In this document: positions 1-8,213 of the stretch, piece by piece
Position numbering within the stretch: the stretch's first letter is position 1
How the letters are laid out: each line of letters opens with the position of its first letter
NCBI GenBank assembly: GCA_013115145.1
Contig: JAAPAO010000536.1
Coordinates: forward strand, 1 to 25,024
Length of the DNA stretch: 25,024 nucleotides
Reading direction: 5' to 3'
Source: Perkinsus chesapeaki
Taxonomy: Eukaryota; Perkinsozoa; Perkinsida; Perkinsidae
Made by a program: the position numbers and the translations under genes
Notes under the pieces: model-generated
Databases searched by the model: none
The model's input: only the letters and a program-made list of their open reading frames with translations
Told to the model about the DNA's origin: nothing

Positions 1-33
1 ATGAGTACATTAGGAACGCTATGCAGCACCATT

Positions 34-105
34 GGGCGTGTGGTGTAGTGGTATCACGTCTGCTTGGCATGCAAAAGGCCCCGAGTTCAAACCTCGGCAC
101 GTTCA
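34..105 (+). tRNA. tRNA-Ala (anticodon GGC), unit 1, probably degenerate
   Basis: This 72-base cloverleaf has acceptor strands GGGCGTG and CACGTTC and discriminator A. The third pair is G3:U70, the alanine identity element. The A box TGGTGTAGTGG and a B-box-like GAGTTCAAACC are present. The loop TTGGCAT gives anticodon GGC, which also reads alanine. The anticodon stem TCTGC/GCAAA has a C-A mismatch, and G-T wobbles weaken the acceptor stem. It is probably no longer a good tRNA gene, but alanine identity is consistent. Confidence 0.6.
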
Positions 106-180
106 CTACCAACTGTATACATATCACAAGTTAGCGAAAGACTAAACATGAGTGCACTAGGAACGCCATGCAGCACCATC

Positions 181-252
181 GGGCGTGTGGTGTAGTGGTA
201 TCACGTCTGCTTCGCATGCAGAATGGCCCGAATTCAAATCTCGGCACGTCCA
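181..252 (+). tRNA. tRNA-Ala (anticodon CGC), unit 2
   Basis: The acceptor GGGCGTG/CACGTCC pairs fully with a G3:U70 wobble, the hallmark of alanine tRNA. The anticodon stem TCTGC/GCAGA is perfect around loop TTCGCAT (anticodon CGC). The T stem CCGAA/CTCGG has one A-C mismatch, and the T loop is TTCAAAT. The 3' CCA is not encoded, as expected for a eukaryotic nuclear gene. This is the best-preserved copy in the array, but no poly-T terminator follows it. Confidence 0.7.
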
Positions 253-327
253 CTACTAACTATATAAATATCGCAAGTTAGCGAATAATCAAACATGAGT
301 GCACTAGGAACGCTATGCAGCACCATC

Positions 328-349
328 GGGCGTGTGGTGTAGTGGTATA
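328..349 (+). pseudogene. Truncated tRNA-Ala, unit 3
   Basis: Only the acceptor 5' strand and the D arm through GGTAT remain. The sequence then jumps directly into the trailer TATACATATCAC of the unit. The lost 60 bases hold the anticodon and T arms, so no cloverleaf can form. The junction lies in a TAT/ATA-rich stretch shared by both ends, consistent with a microhomology deletion. Confidence 0.85.
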
Positions 350-414
350 TATACATATCACAAGTTAGCGAAAGACTAAACATGAGTGCACTAGGAACGC
401 CATGCAGCACCATC

Positions 415-486
415 GGGCGAGTGGTGTAGTGGTATCATGTCTGCTTCGCATGCAGAAGGGCCCGAGTTCAAATCTCAGCACGTCCA
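415..486 (+). tRNA. tRNA-Ala (anticodon CGC), unit 4, with stem mismatches
   Basis: The 72-base structure has anticodon CGC in a perfect anticodon stem. The acceptor 5' strand is GGGCGAG against CACGTCC, leaving an A-A mismatch at pair 6. The T stem CCGAG/CTCAG has one C-A mismatch. The G3:U70 pair is kept. Function is doubtful because two stems are damaged and no Pol III terminator is present. Confidence 0.6.
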
Positions 487-561
487 CTACTAATTGTAAA
501 CATATCACAAGTTAGCGAAAGACCAAACATGAGTGTATTAAGAACGCCATGCAGCACCATC

Positions 562-593
562 GGGCTTGTGGTGTAGTGGTATCACGTCTGCTT
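562..593 (+). pseudogene. 5' part of tRNA-Ala, unit 5, interrupted
   Basis: GGGCTTG, the D arm and the start of the anticodon arm (ending GTCTGCTT) match the other units. Homology then stops, and transposase-derived sequence begins within about ten bases. The leader variant GTGTATTAAG is shared only with the orphan fragment at 1531. Confidence 0.8.
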
Positions 594-600
594 TACTTGG

Positions 601-1128
601 ACCTCACTGAGGTCATCTCACCTGGCCGCATCATACAGCCAGAGCCGCCGACTCGGGTTCGTATTGACTGTTCCACAGCTGGTTGCTTTTGGCCTGAGGT
701 TTGTGGCCTCTGGTGCGAGCTGCAGGGAGATTGGTGATGAATACGGTGTAGCTATGTCATCAGTAGCTGGTCATAAGTAGTGTTGTGAAGAAATTCGTGA
801 GGTGCGTAGTAGACGTACTGTGCGCCCAGTATATCAACATTCCAACGGATAACGAGCTAAGAGACTCCATGGGTTCCGAGCGGCGAGCGGCATGATGAAT
901 GTCTGGGCGGCTATTGATGGTACCCATGTCAAAGTGCATTCTCCTCGTAAAGTTGAAGAAGCCTGCGTCAACCGCCACCACGAACACTCGATAAACTGGA
1001 TGGTCGTCTGTACGAACGCCATGCGCATATGCGCTCTTTCAACTCGCTGGGGAGGCAAGGTCCATGAGAGCCGAGTCTTTAGAAACTCGTCATATGTTTT
1101 ATTGCGAATGAGGACAGTGCTACTGTAG
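601..1128 (+). pseudogene. PIF/Harbinger (DDE_Tnp_4-type) transposase remnant
   Basis: Three collinear segments in shifting frames give a PIF/Harbinger transposase. At 601-778 the frame contains LVAFGLRFVASGA, REIGDEYGV and SSV, the N-terminal helix-turn-helix pattern, then a TAG. From 788 a second frame gives VVDVLCAQYINIP. From 892 the first frame resumes with WAAIDGTHVKV, then NRHHEHSIN, CTNAMRI and HESRVFRNSS. The first catalytic Asp is in AIDGTH (codon 916-918). The family's second one, normally HDSR, is HESR here (codon 1066-1068). The third acidic residue and the C-terminal half are missing. Family placement is firm from motif order. The copy is non-coding and inactive. It starts right after the interrupted tRNA unit, but I could not identify terminal inverted repeats or a TTA/TAA target duplication. 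Confidence 0.85.
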
Positions 1129-1530
1129 CATTATGCATTTTAGTGGATTAGAGCAAAGCTTATCGAACGATCTTGTATTTTCCACTCGTATCGCTTGCGT
1201 CGATTGCGTGTGCCGCTGGCACACTGCGCCAGCCTACGCGGATTATACCAAGTAAAGGTGATCTTCCGATCTCGGGGATCCCTCACGACTATGCACTCGA
1301 ACAGTGAGAAACATATCCCGCACTTGGAATTCGTGCAAGTTACCCGGATTAGTGACCGAAGCACTTGAATACAAAGTTAATCGGAACTTTATCCCTCGGA
1401 GTCCGACTCAGACTGTCCGAGGCACGGACTTGGCGCTCGTCGAATCTAACTCGGACTTGGAACCCGGAAAGCTAAAGCACTTGAATAGGCCCCTGGTGAT
1501 GTCATACAAGGCGCATGTTTTTGAGGAGCA
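1129..1530. other. No recognised feature
   Basis: I see no convincing coding frame or repeat here. The stretch lies between the transposase remnant and the orphan piece of the tRNA-Ala unit and may hold the rest of a decayed DNA transposon. Short open frames exist on both strands but lack any family motif. Confidence 0.4.
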
Positions 1531-1572
1531 AAACATGAGTGTATTAAGAACGTCATGCATTACCATCGGGAC
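1531..1572 (+). repeat. Orphan leader fragment of the 147-bp tRNA-Ala unit
   Basis: AAACATGAGTGTATTAAG and the following CG.CATGC..(A/T)CCATCGGG match the leader of unit 5 (526-565), including the GTGTATTAAG variant absent from units 1-4. The match ends at the first Gs of the tRNA. This suggests the array once continued here and was split or copied when foreign sequence entered. Confidence 0.7.
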
Positions 1573-2168
1573 ACGCCTCTGAACTTCAGAGTCGGAAGCC
1601 AGTGGCAAACAACAATCGCGCATCCCTGTTTCATTTTGAAGCACCATGTCCAAGGACCAATTAAGGTGCACCGTTTTCCAAGTCCACACAACTGGAAAGT
1701 AGACCGATCCAAACTTGGAAAAATTACTAGTGTTAAAGTGCACGTGCTTGGATCAGACCTATCTCGACAGTCTACCAGATAATGTCGTTGCTGACTTGCT
1801 AAGCACCTTCGTGGTAGCCGGAAGTCAGACGCTGGTGTCACACCAGTGGTGTGCACAATTGTGCATCACACAAGGGATGTGCACTGCACATCCGTCATTT
1901 ACCACTTGCGTGATAATGGGTTGCTGAAACGAGAGCTCGGAGTGTTGCATGGCATGGGTGAGCTTGCTCTGGCAAGGTGGCGGACCATGTACTCACAGGC
2001 CAGATCTGAGGTGCAGGTGGGTACCTTACTGGTACCTTACTTAATATACATTCTTGGTGTCACGTCAAGATGCCGGAAAGGTCACAGCCTTGAATCGAGT
2101 GACATCAAGTGACTTGGTGCCACCCATGCTTTTAATTCTCTTAGGCATTGTTTTATCCCATCTAACAG
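1573..2168. other. No recognised feature
   Basis: No gene is supported here. The only visible structure is a small direct duplication of GGTACCTTACT near 2020-2045. Upstream RT sequence of the following non-LTR element may lie here, but it is too decayed to read. Confidence 0.35.
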
Positions 2169-2345
2169 ATGGGCGTCTCCAAGTACTTGGTGGTCCTCAT
2201 CCAGACCTGGCTGACTAATCAAACAGTCAAGCTTAGCTTCGGAGCACACTCCGCTGGGATTACTTCGAAAAGAAGAGTGCCTCAAGGATCTATACTTGGG
2301 CCCCTCCTGTTTCTGGTCAGTACGATAGCCTGTCGCGCACGTTGA
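2169..2345 (+). pseudogene. RT fragment, motif B region
   Basis: The frame contains TWLTNQTVKL followed by RRVPQGSILGPLLF. The second is the classic non-LTR RT motif B (GxPQGSxLGPxLF), although the usual Gly before V/T-PQG is Arg here. A TGA at 2343 ends the frame. The fragment is upstream of, and in a different frame from, the next RT segment, leaving about 500 bases of degraded sequence between them. Confidence 0.85.
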
Positions 2346-2845
2346 ATGCACTTGCATGCGAAACACTTCACTGTGCAATGCGTGCAGAGATTGCGCGAAA
2401 GATCACTGCTCAACGCAACCAGACAACCAAAATGAAATAAAGTCAGAAACAACCCTAGTACTACAGAGCAACACCAACGCCACAACGCTGTCAGTATAGG
2501 AAGTCAAAATTGACCAAAATCCAACAGGTGCAGACAGGTCTAGAAGGTCTCCTACGTGGCCTGCGGACTCGGCACCTGCTCTTAAGGTATAGAACATCAA
2601 ACCGCTTCAGGAAGATGATGGATCACGGGATATGATGGTCATCACGTCAACTGGCTACGCTAAAACTATCCAAGGTAAGCTGCTCGCTCAGGCTACCTGG
2701 ATCGGGTACCGGCGGCAAGCCTTTAAGTCTTACGGTGGTTCAATCTACGCCGATCTAGTATGCAACCTTCAACGCCATGTGACAGTGACACACGGTCAGT
2801 ATATCGATTATTCTGCTGAGTAGGATAAGGTCATAGTTTGATGCA

Positions 2846-3370
2846 GTGAAAGCATCGCACTTCGCGCAATTCGCGCTTTTCACTACGTGCATTGCTGCAG
2901 TGCACGCAATGCGGGTGCAACTCCATCGACATCAAGAACAACACTGTCATCATGACATGACAATAGGCATCAACGCATCCGGCGCAAGGGTTTTTCGTAA
3001 GGCCTGTTACTACGTTGAGGGCAACCTCGACCGCTGGTGTCGTCGGTCGGGATTGGACATGTCTCCGGACAAATGCTATGTCCTTTCCCCTAGGAAGCTA
3101 ACGTTTTCGCCTAACTGGCAAGGTGCGAAACTTCCCACAACCTATGTGGTGAGAGTCTTGGGAGTCTTTCTCGACAAGAGACTGACCTTCAGACATCACC
3201 TGCGTAAAAAAGTTTCAGAGTGTCGACGCCGACTGGCTTGCCTAGTTGGCTTAGGGTGGGTAACAGCTGGCATCACTCACAAGAGAGCCGCTCGAACCTA
3301 TCACCAAGGAGTCTTTCCGCACCTCTCGCATGGAGTGTCGGCATGGGGGGATGTTCTTCACTTCTCATGG
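2846..3370 (+). pseudogene. RT fragment, motif C to thumb
   Basis: Downstream of a non-homologous start the frame reads like the C-terminal half of a non-LTR RT. Recognisable pieces are NLDRWCRRSGLDMSPDKC (WC..NGL.LNP.K-type), VVRVLGVFLDKRLTFRHHL (the LGV.LD..L.F..H motif) and AARTYHQGVFPHL. The polymerase motif [YF]xDD is altered. CHHD (2945-2956) followed by MTIGIN occupies its place, so the first catalytic Asp is lost. From about 3330 the homologous reading moves into other frames (GMAARIVLRAHRT, then ILAGLQLAHIQLL). This is a dead remnant. Confidence 0.85.
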
Positions 3371-3740
3371 CCCATGGGTCATGGGCTCTCAGACTGGTGG
3401 ACTCGGTGTCTGGTATGGCTGCGCGCATTGTGCTACGTGCACACCGCACTTGCTCGTATCATGCGAGTCGTATGCGGCAGCCACTATATTGGCAGGGCTC
3501 CAGCTTGCGCATATCCAACTCCTGTCCCTACTGGAGGTTCAGCGAGACTGCATGATGCCTGTGCTGCCCCTAAGAGATTACCCTGGTAGGTACAGGGAGA
3601 TGATATGGAAGCCTGATGTTCGTCTAAGACGAGTCGTTTTCCCCATCCCCTTCCTCCATGGGCTCCTACGGTCAATCCTGCGTTTGAACCTAGGAGAAAC
3701 GCTGTAGAGCGCGCTAGGGAATGCGGACGCCACTGGTGCT

Positions 3741-4234
3741 ATCTCCACAGATGGCTCCAAATTCCGTGACGGTAGCGGCGGAGGCATTATTGCCTTCATG
3801 TATAACATGCCGGTACAACAAACCTACTTCAGGTTGCCCGGATTTACCTCTATAGCCTAGTGTGAATTAACGGCCATCCGCGATGCTCTGCGTTGGCTTC
3901 GGTCTACTGTCGGTCGGTTCCAGGTCTTCCCTGGAACGCTGTGGTATATATTTACTAATAGCCAAGCGCCTATCATCTTGATAGTATCAAGTCCTTGGGT
4001 CACCGGCACTCTGTCGAGAAGTACGCACTGGCCAGGGACATTATTGTACTGTACCAAGGCATCAACGTATCTATCCGTTGGTGTCCTGGCCACGAAGGGG
4101 TTGAGGGTAACGAGCTTGCTGACCAACTTGCTAATGTCGGGAGGAAGCAACTCTATCCTCTAACTCCGGATGTTCCTCCCCGCATATCCCGATCCCCCTT
4201 AAAAGGCAGGCTAAGGAGAAAAAGGAGGAGCTAA
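3741..4234 (+). pseudogene. RNase H domain remnant of the left non-LTR element
   Basis: Frame one gives STDGSKFRDGSGGGIIAF (first catalytic Asp), then a TAG at 3858, then CELTAIRDALRW (the Glu kept) and FTNSQAP. The family has TDSQA at the last position, so the third acidic residue is Asn here (codon 3957-3959). After a frame change the second frame (from 3995) gives SIRWCPGHEGVEGNELADQLA, the C-terminal His/Asp motif of RNase H. Three of four catalytic acids are visible, but the frame is broken twice. Confidence 0.88.
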
Positions 4235-4440
4235 CTCGCCAGTGGTGGTGTCTAATTCGTCCCAGCTTGGGAGCCACTGTGCGGGAGTTCTTCTGGTCGT
4301 TTGGTCGTTTGGTCATGCTCGCCGCTTCTTGGCAGCTGGCCACGTGGCCCCAGAGGTTTCGGCCTTGCTCTTAGGGCATGCGCCGACTCCTTACATGAGA
4401 CACGTCCAAGGCCTGCTCCGGGCCCACAGTGCCCTGGCGG

Positions 4441-4602
4441 TGCCCTGACGGTACGACGATGCACTATATCAGGGATTGTCCGCTTCTGGATAGAGCACGT
4501 AAAGCGTCAAACCTTTATGTTCCTAAGCATCTGTACAAGTTCACAGTGAGCCCTAAGCTCCGTGGCTTCCTGGTGACTATGTGCAAATATGTATTTGAGT
4601 AG
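4441..4602 (+). pseudogene. C-terminal Cys/His segment of the left non-LTR element
   Basis: The frame reads MHYIRDCPLLDRARK and ends in LRGFLVTMCKYVFE before a TAG at 4600. The pattern H....CP..DRAR resembles the last half of the C-x2-C..H-x4-C motif near the C terminus of many non-LTR RT proteins. The preceding Cys pair is decayed. It marks the likely 3' coding end of the element. Confidence 0.6.
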
Positions 4603-5378
4603 CTGGAGAGACTACGGCACTCGGATACCTAATCTTGATATGGTCCCTACCGCTGCTATCGTTCTCCGGTAGCAGGTAGCCATGCGTTGCGCCTTCGGGC
4701 GTACTTTGGTACCTGTCCATCACACAGATGGCAGGTCGGCCAGAGAACAGTGCAGTGCAACGGCTTCAGTGGCCGGCACAGTGTGGCACAACTCAGTGCT
4801 CCAGCACTTGTACAATTTTCAAGGGTCAGCGACATCGAGACCTCTTCCGGAGGTGTCGCAGGATCCATTAAACCGGTAGACCGATCCACTAACGATTGGT
4901 ATAGGTGACGATGGATAATAATAAGCTTTTCCAAAAAACTCGCAGCATGCTAAGTTAGCATTGCTAACAGCTCCGAAACATCTTCAAGCCCTACCTTCAA
5001 GTCATTCGCATCAGCAGAAAGTCTGACAAATCTTTCCTCGAGTGACTGCAGCTCGCCAGTGGCGAGTCGCCACCAGCAACTGTCACTGCCAATTGTCATT
5101 CAATCTAACCATCGGTTTGGTTGCCTACCATTATCTTCACTGCTCTCCAGCTTACTATTGAGGTGACATACTAGCGAATCCATGCTCTTTAACTACGAAT
5201 GAGAAGGACAAGGAGAGGCGATGCACATCGGTTGTGGAGACCACCCCGCATCACAGAAAAGTACTGTAGAGCCGTAATTGAGAAATACCTCGGAGGGATG
5301 CAGATATAACCACCCAGTTCTATGAGTTCTGTCTATCCTCAGTCTTTTTCCCTGAGCCCACTCCCGCCTGGATGTCTT
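4603..5378. other. No recognised feature
   Basis: This 776-base stretch between the dead retroelement and the membrane-protein gene shows no supported gene. It should include the 3' untranslated part of the retroelement and the 3' flank of the minus-strand gene. Open frames present are short, overlap each other and have no family motif. Confidence 0.4.
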
Positions 5379-6412
5379 TCAGACGTTTCCGAACCTGACA
5401 GAAGGTACTCGGCTACTTGTGATCCTCCGGCGAACCGCACATAGGCTCTCCAAGAGCCTTAGACTTTATTTTGCGAAGACGTCTCTGCAACTCCAGTTCC
5501 GGCACTTACACCAATAGCCAGCTTCTCTGCGTTGCGGTAGTCAGTATCCCAACGGTTGTCAGAAACATGTATACGAGCAGCATGGACGTCAGGCAATGAC
5601 GAGTAAAGTAAGCTATTGTTGCAGCACTGATCACGAGGGTTATGCCCTCCACCAGTTCGGTTAAAAGGAAGACTTCCCAAAATGGGAAACCCATAAAAGC
5701 TCAACAAAGCTGGGTTTTAAGAAAAATATTGCTAATTATTCTTCAGTAGCCGAGAAGTGTTCCAGTAGCTAACATCACTTAAGGCTAGCGTCTGAGGGAT
5801 GATGGAGAAATAGACCATGCCAATCTTACCGAAATACGTCATGAATGTCTCCTCATTACCTGCAGAAGGAAATATCAGCGCTTAGAAGTGCACCACTGAA
5901 ACTGCTACTGATAGAAGGCCTCACTGATCAGTCGAGAAACCCTTGTGGAGCCACGGAGGAGCTACTGTACCGCTCACCCGAGAGACCCGAATGGGCGCTT
6001 ACCTTGAGCATTTGCCCTTGCTTTAAGAAGAGGTAGCAGGATTAGGGTATCCAGCAGTAGGTTTGTAGCGATAAACCAGAAAGAAAGCACCAAAGCTCTT
6101 GGGTACGACAGTGGACGATTTCGAGGACAGACTTTCAATAGGCATCTAGAGCCGCATGCTACGCCAATGATAACCTACCAATGTGATGTTGTCGCTGACC
6201 TTCAATGGCTGCATTACACCTACCATGGAATTCTTGAACGTGTATTCCTCTACTTGCAGCTCCCCTTTATCATTAAAGAATGGTATTGATGCAATAAAGG
6301 GTAGCAGCCACGAGACAAAACTCCACCAAAGTACTCTCTTTATGCTAGGCTCACTATGCTCTTTCGAAGATGGATCTGGCGGGCCAGAGTTCGTATGATC
6401 ACGTTCAGACAT
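5379..6412 (-). CDS. Multi-pass membrane protein, unrecognised (5 exons)
   Basis: The rebuilt exons are 6412-6224, 6174-6003, 5859-5779, 5699-5510 and 5457-5379, giving about 236 aa. Phases match at every junction. Introns are 49, 143, 79 and 52 nt. Three donors are strong (GTAGGT, GTAAGC, GTAAGT), while that of intron 3 (GTGATG, acceptor TTGAG) is weak. The N terminus is polar and Pro/Ser-rich, then comes VLWWSFVSWLLPFIASIPFF (helix 1). Further hydrophobic helices follow at VIIGVACG, LVLSFWFIATNLLLDTLILL, IGMVYFSIIPQTLAL and two in exon 4 (LVEGITLVISAATIAYF and TSMLLVYMFLTTVGILTT). A basic tail ends at TGA. I recognise no family. A transporter-like or sensory membrane role is possible but unsupported. 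It lies 340 bases downstream of the flavoprotein gene, on the same strand. Confidence 0.65.
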
Positions 6413-6752
6413 ACTACACAGTGACCCTGCAAGGAAGAGCCCGCCAACAACAAAGTTTTTTTGTATAGCGATGCTTCAGATATGATTTCATCTCAAGGAG
6501 TTGACAGACTTGCTCGAGCAGCCTTCTAGAATTCTAAGTTTATACACGATTGCCCTGCAATGAATTGACGCCACTAACACAACAAATGAGTCACTAATAA
6601 AAACGCAGGCTAACTGCCAATACACTGAGCTAGAACAAGTAGGTTAGTGGTCATGAGCAACGATCCCAAGCACTTTAGAAATCATTTTCGAAATCGGTCA
6701 TTTGCTGTTGTCTTAGGGGCCTCACATTACTCCCGGCTTTCAGACTCCATAA
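6413..6752. other. Intergenic, nothing recognised
   Basis: This is 340 bases between the stop of the flavoprotein gene and the start of the membrane-protein gene, both on the minus strand. It must hold the 3' UTR of one and the promoter or trans-splice acceptor of the other. I see no distinct motif. Confidence 0.4.
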
Positions 6753-8213
6753 CTATTTTGAATGCGGTCTTCCGATTCTAGTGAGTATATTAGTCGCTGC
6801 ATCTTCCCCAGACTGGACTGCTGGTTCGATACCAGCTCCTGTGACAGCCGAGCCAATGATACTGATAGGCTCGTTATCGACGGAATCTTTTAGATCCTCC
6901 ACCGCTGATCGATATTCATCATCGAACACCGGAATGGTGGAGTCCCACCTCGATACATAAAAAGATGAAAAGTCGATACTCTCTTCAATAGAAAAGACTT
7001 TCCTCAAAGTACTTGCGGCAACGGCAGACCACTTCTCGTCAGACCAGTCATTTATATGGTCCCCGCGCGGTCTATAATAGCACCGGAAGAGAGAGGTGCC
7101 GGGCGGTGATCTACCGGGGAACTTCTCATTAACTAGGGCCGCGGCACGAAGGCCTTCGAGACCCTCTTGCATTGCTGCCGGGACCGAAAAACTGTGCCAT
7201 CCATCAGCGTTCGCTGAATTCCTCTCAGTGCTTATGAAACAGTGGACAGAAACATGACTTAGGAATTTAGCTGGTAAAGGTTCTTTACCAAGCATGATGG
7301 AAGCTGCCTTCTCTGGTGTCGCTATCACCACTTCGTCGAAGAGCAGTTCATCTTCGTTATCCAATACGAGCTTCACCATAGACCCGCTGCTCGCCACTGA
7401 TGAAACCGATGTATTGAAACGAACGCTGCAAGAAGAAGAGCCTTCCAAATACTCTCGAGCAGAATTAACAAGTTCGCCCATACCCAGACGGAAACTCGAA
7501 ATGCCTAACAAAAACTCATTGGTGGGCACGAGATTTTCAGAAGATCTCACCTTGCCCCAAGTCCTCTTTCTTAACGTGAAATCCAAGCTTCTTGGCAGCA
7601 TCGCCTCTCTCTAGCTTTATCGAATTATCTAAGTTGGACAAACTCTTTCCCCGGATATTGATAAAATAATAACACTTCCGGGAACAGGCCGACTAAGTGA
7701 GGTTGTTGATCAATCAACCAAGCGAAGTTCATATCTCTATCAACGTAACAAGGGTGTCTATCAGGGCACGTGTCAGCACTGCCTACAGTATGTCTACTGT
7801 ATGTTAGAACAGCATCCTGTCTACAGTAATGTCTCTTACAGTTCTCATCAATTTCGTAATTATCCACTGGGTTCTGTGGAATCAAATCCTTCTCAATTCC
7901 CAAGGACTTCGCTAACTTCGGTACAGCCACAGCTCGCCTAACGAAGCCCTCGCCACCGGCTTCCCAAATAACCTGACACAGCCAAATGTACAGCGGGAGA
8001 AAACGATGAGGCAAGCCAACTCACCCCATTATTTTCGTATCGTGTCCAGCATTGTCCACCGAGACGATCGTCTTTCTCAAACAACGTCACTCGTATAGCG
8101 TTTTTCACCAGATACGTTGCACAGGTTAGACCAGCAAGTCCTCCGCCTATCACAGCGACATATGGGCCATCTGAGGGGAAGTGGCCGGCCGAGATTCCTG
8201 GCGTGGGGGACAT
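6753..8213 (-). CDS. FAD-dependent oxidoreductase, protoporphyrinogen-oxidase-like
   Basis: Exon 1 (8213-8025) starts at the only ATG before the Rossmann motif VAVIGGGLAGLTCATYL, then LFEKDDRLGGQC, an FAD-binding N terminus. A 52-nt intron (GTGAGT...TCAG) joins exon 2 (from 7972, IWEAGGEGF, LAKSLGIEKDLIP) in phase. Exon 2 may end at a GTAAGA donor at 7839 (phase 1), but the stretch to about 7693 is unresolved. Exon 3 (7692-7551, YYFINIRGKSL) and exon 4 (7504-6753) join over a 46-nt intron. Exon 4 has SSFRLGMGELV, FDEVVIATP, NEKFPGRSPPG, SRWDSTIPVFDDEY and SIIGSAVTGAGIEPAVQSGE, the C-terminal FAD motif. FPGR.PPG and W...IP are typical of protoporphyrinogen oxidase, which makes protoporphyrin IX for heme. 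Another flavin amine oxidase is possible because the middle is shorter than usual. Confidence 0.75.

Larger units (their letters stand above)
1..593 (+). repeat. Tandem array of 147-bp units, each containing a tRNA-Ala
   Basis: The motif ATGAGTRYAYTARGAACG recurs at 1, 148, 295, 382 and 529, so the spacings are 147, 147, 87 and 147 bases. Each unit has a leader of about 33 bases, a 72-base tRNA-Ala and a trailer ending in a CAAGTTAGCGAA motif. Unit 3 has lost 60 bases covering the 3' two thirds of its tRNA. Unit 5 loses homology after 593, inside the anticodon arm. No unit contains a TTTT run after the tRNA, which is the usual RNA polymerase III stop, so read-through into the next unit is expected if they are transcribed. 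The array starts at the window edge and probably continues to the left. A satellite derived from a tRNA gene is the simplest reading. Confidence 0.9.
2169..4602 (+). mobile_element. Decayed non-LTR retrotransposon with RNase H (left element)
   Basis: Collinear fragments on the plus strand follow the order of a non-LTR ORF2 protein. They are RT motif B (2169-2345), RT palm and thumb (2846-3370), linker (3370-3700), RNase H (3741-4234) and a C-terminal Cys/His segment (4441-4602). They lie in different frames with stops, so this is an old copy. An RNase H domain after the RT is known from I-, Tad- and Ingi-type clades. The exact clade cannot be assigned by eye. The 5' half (endonuclease, ORF1) was not found. 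No poly-A tail or target-site duplication is evident. Confidence 0.85.

Noticed and set aside
7294-7614. 106-codon plus-strand open frame
   Set aside because: It is the antisense shadow of the flavoprotein exons, which carry recognisable FAD-enzyme motifs.
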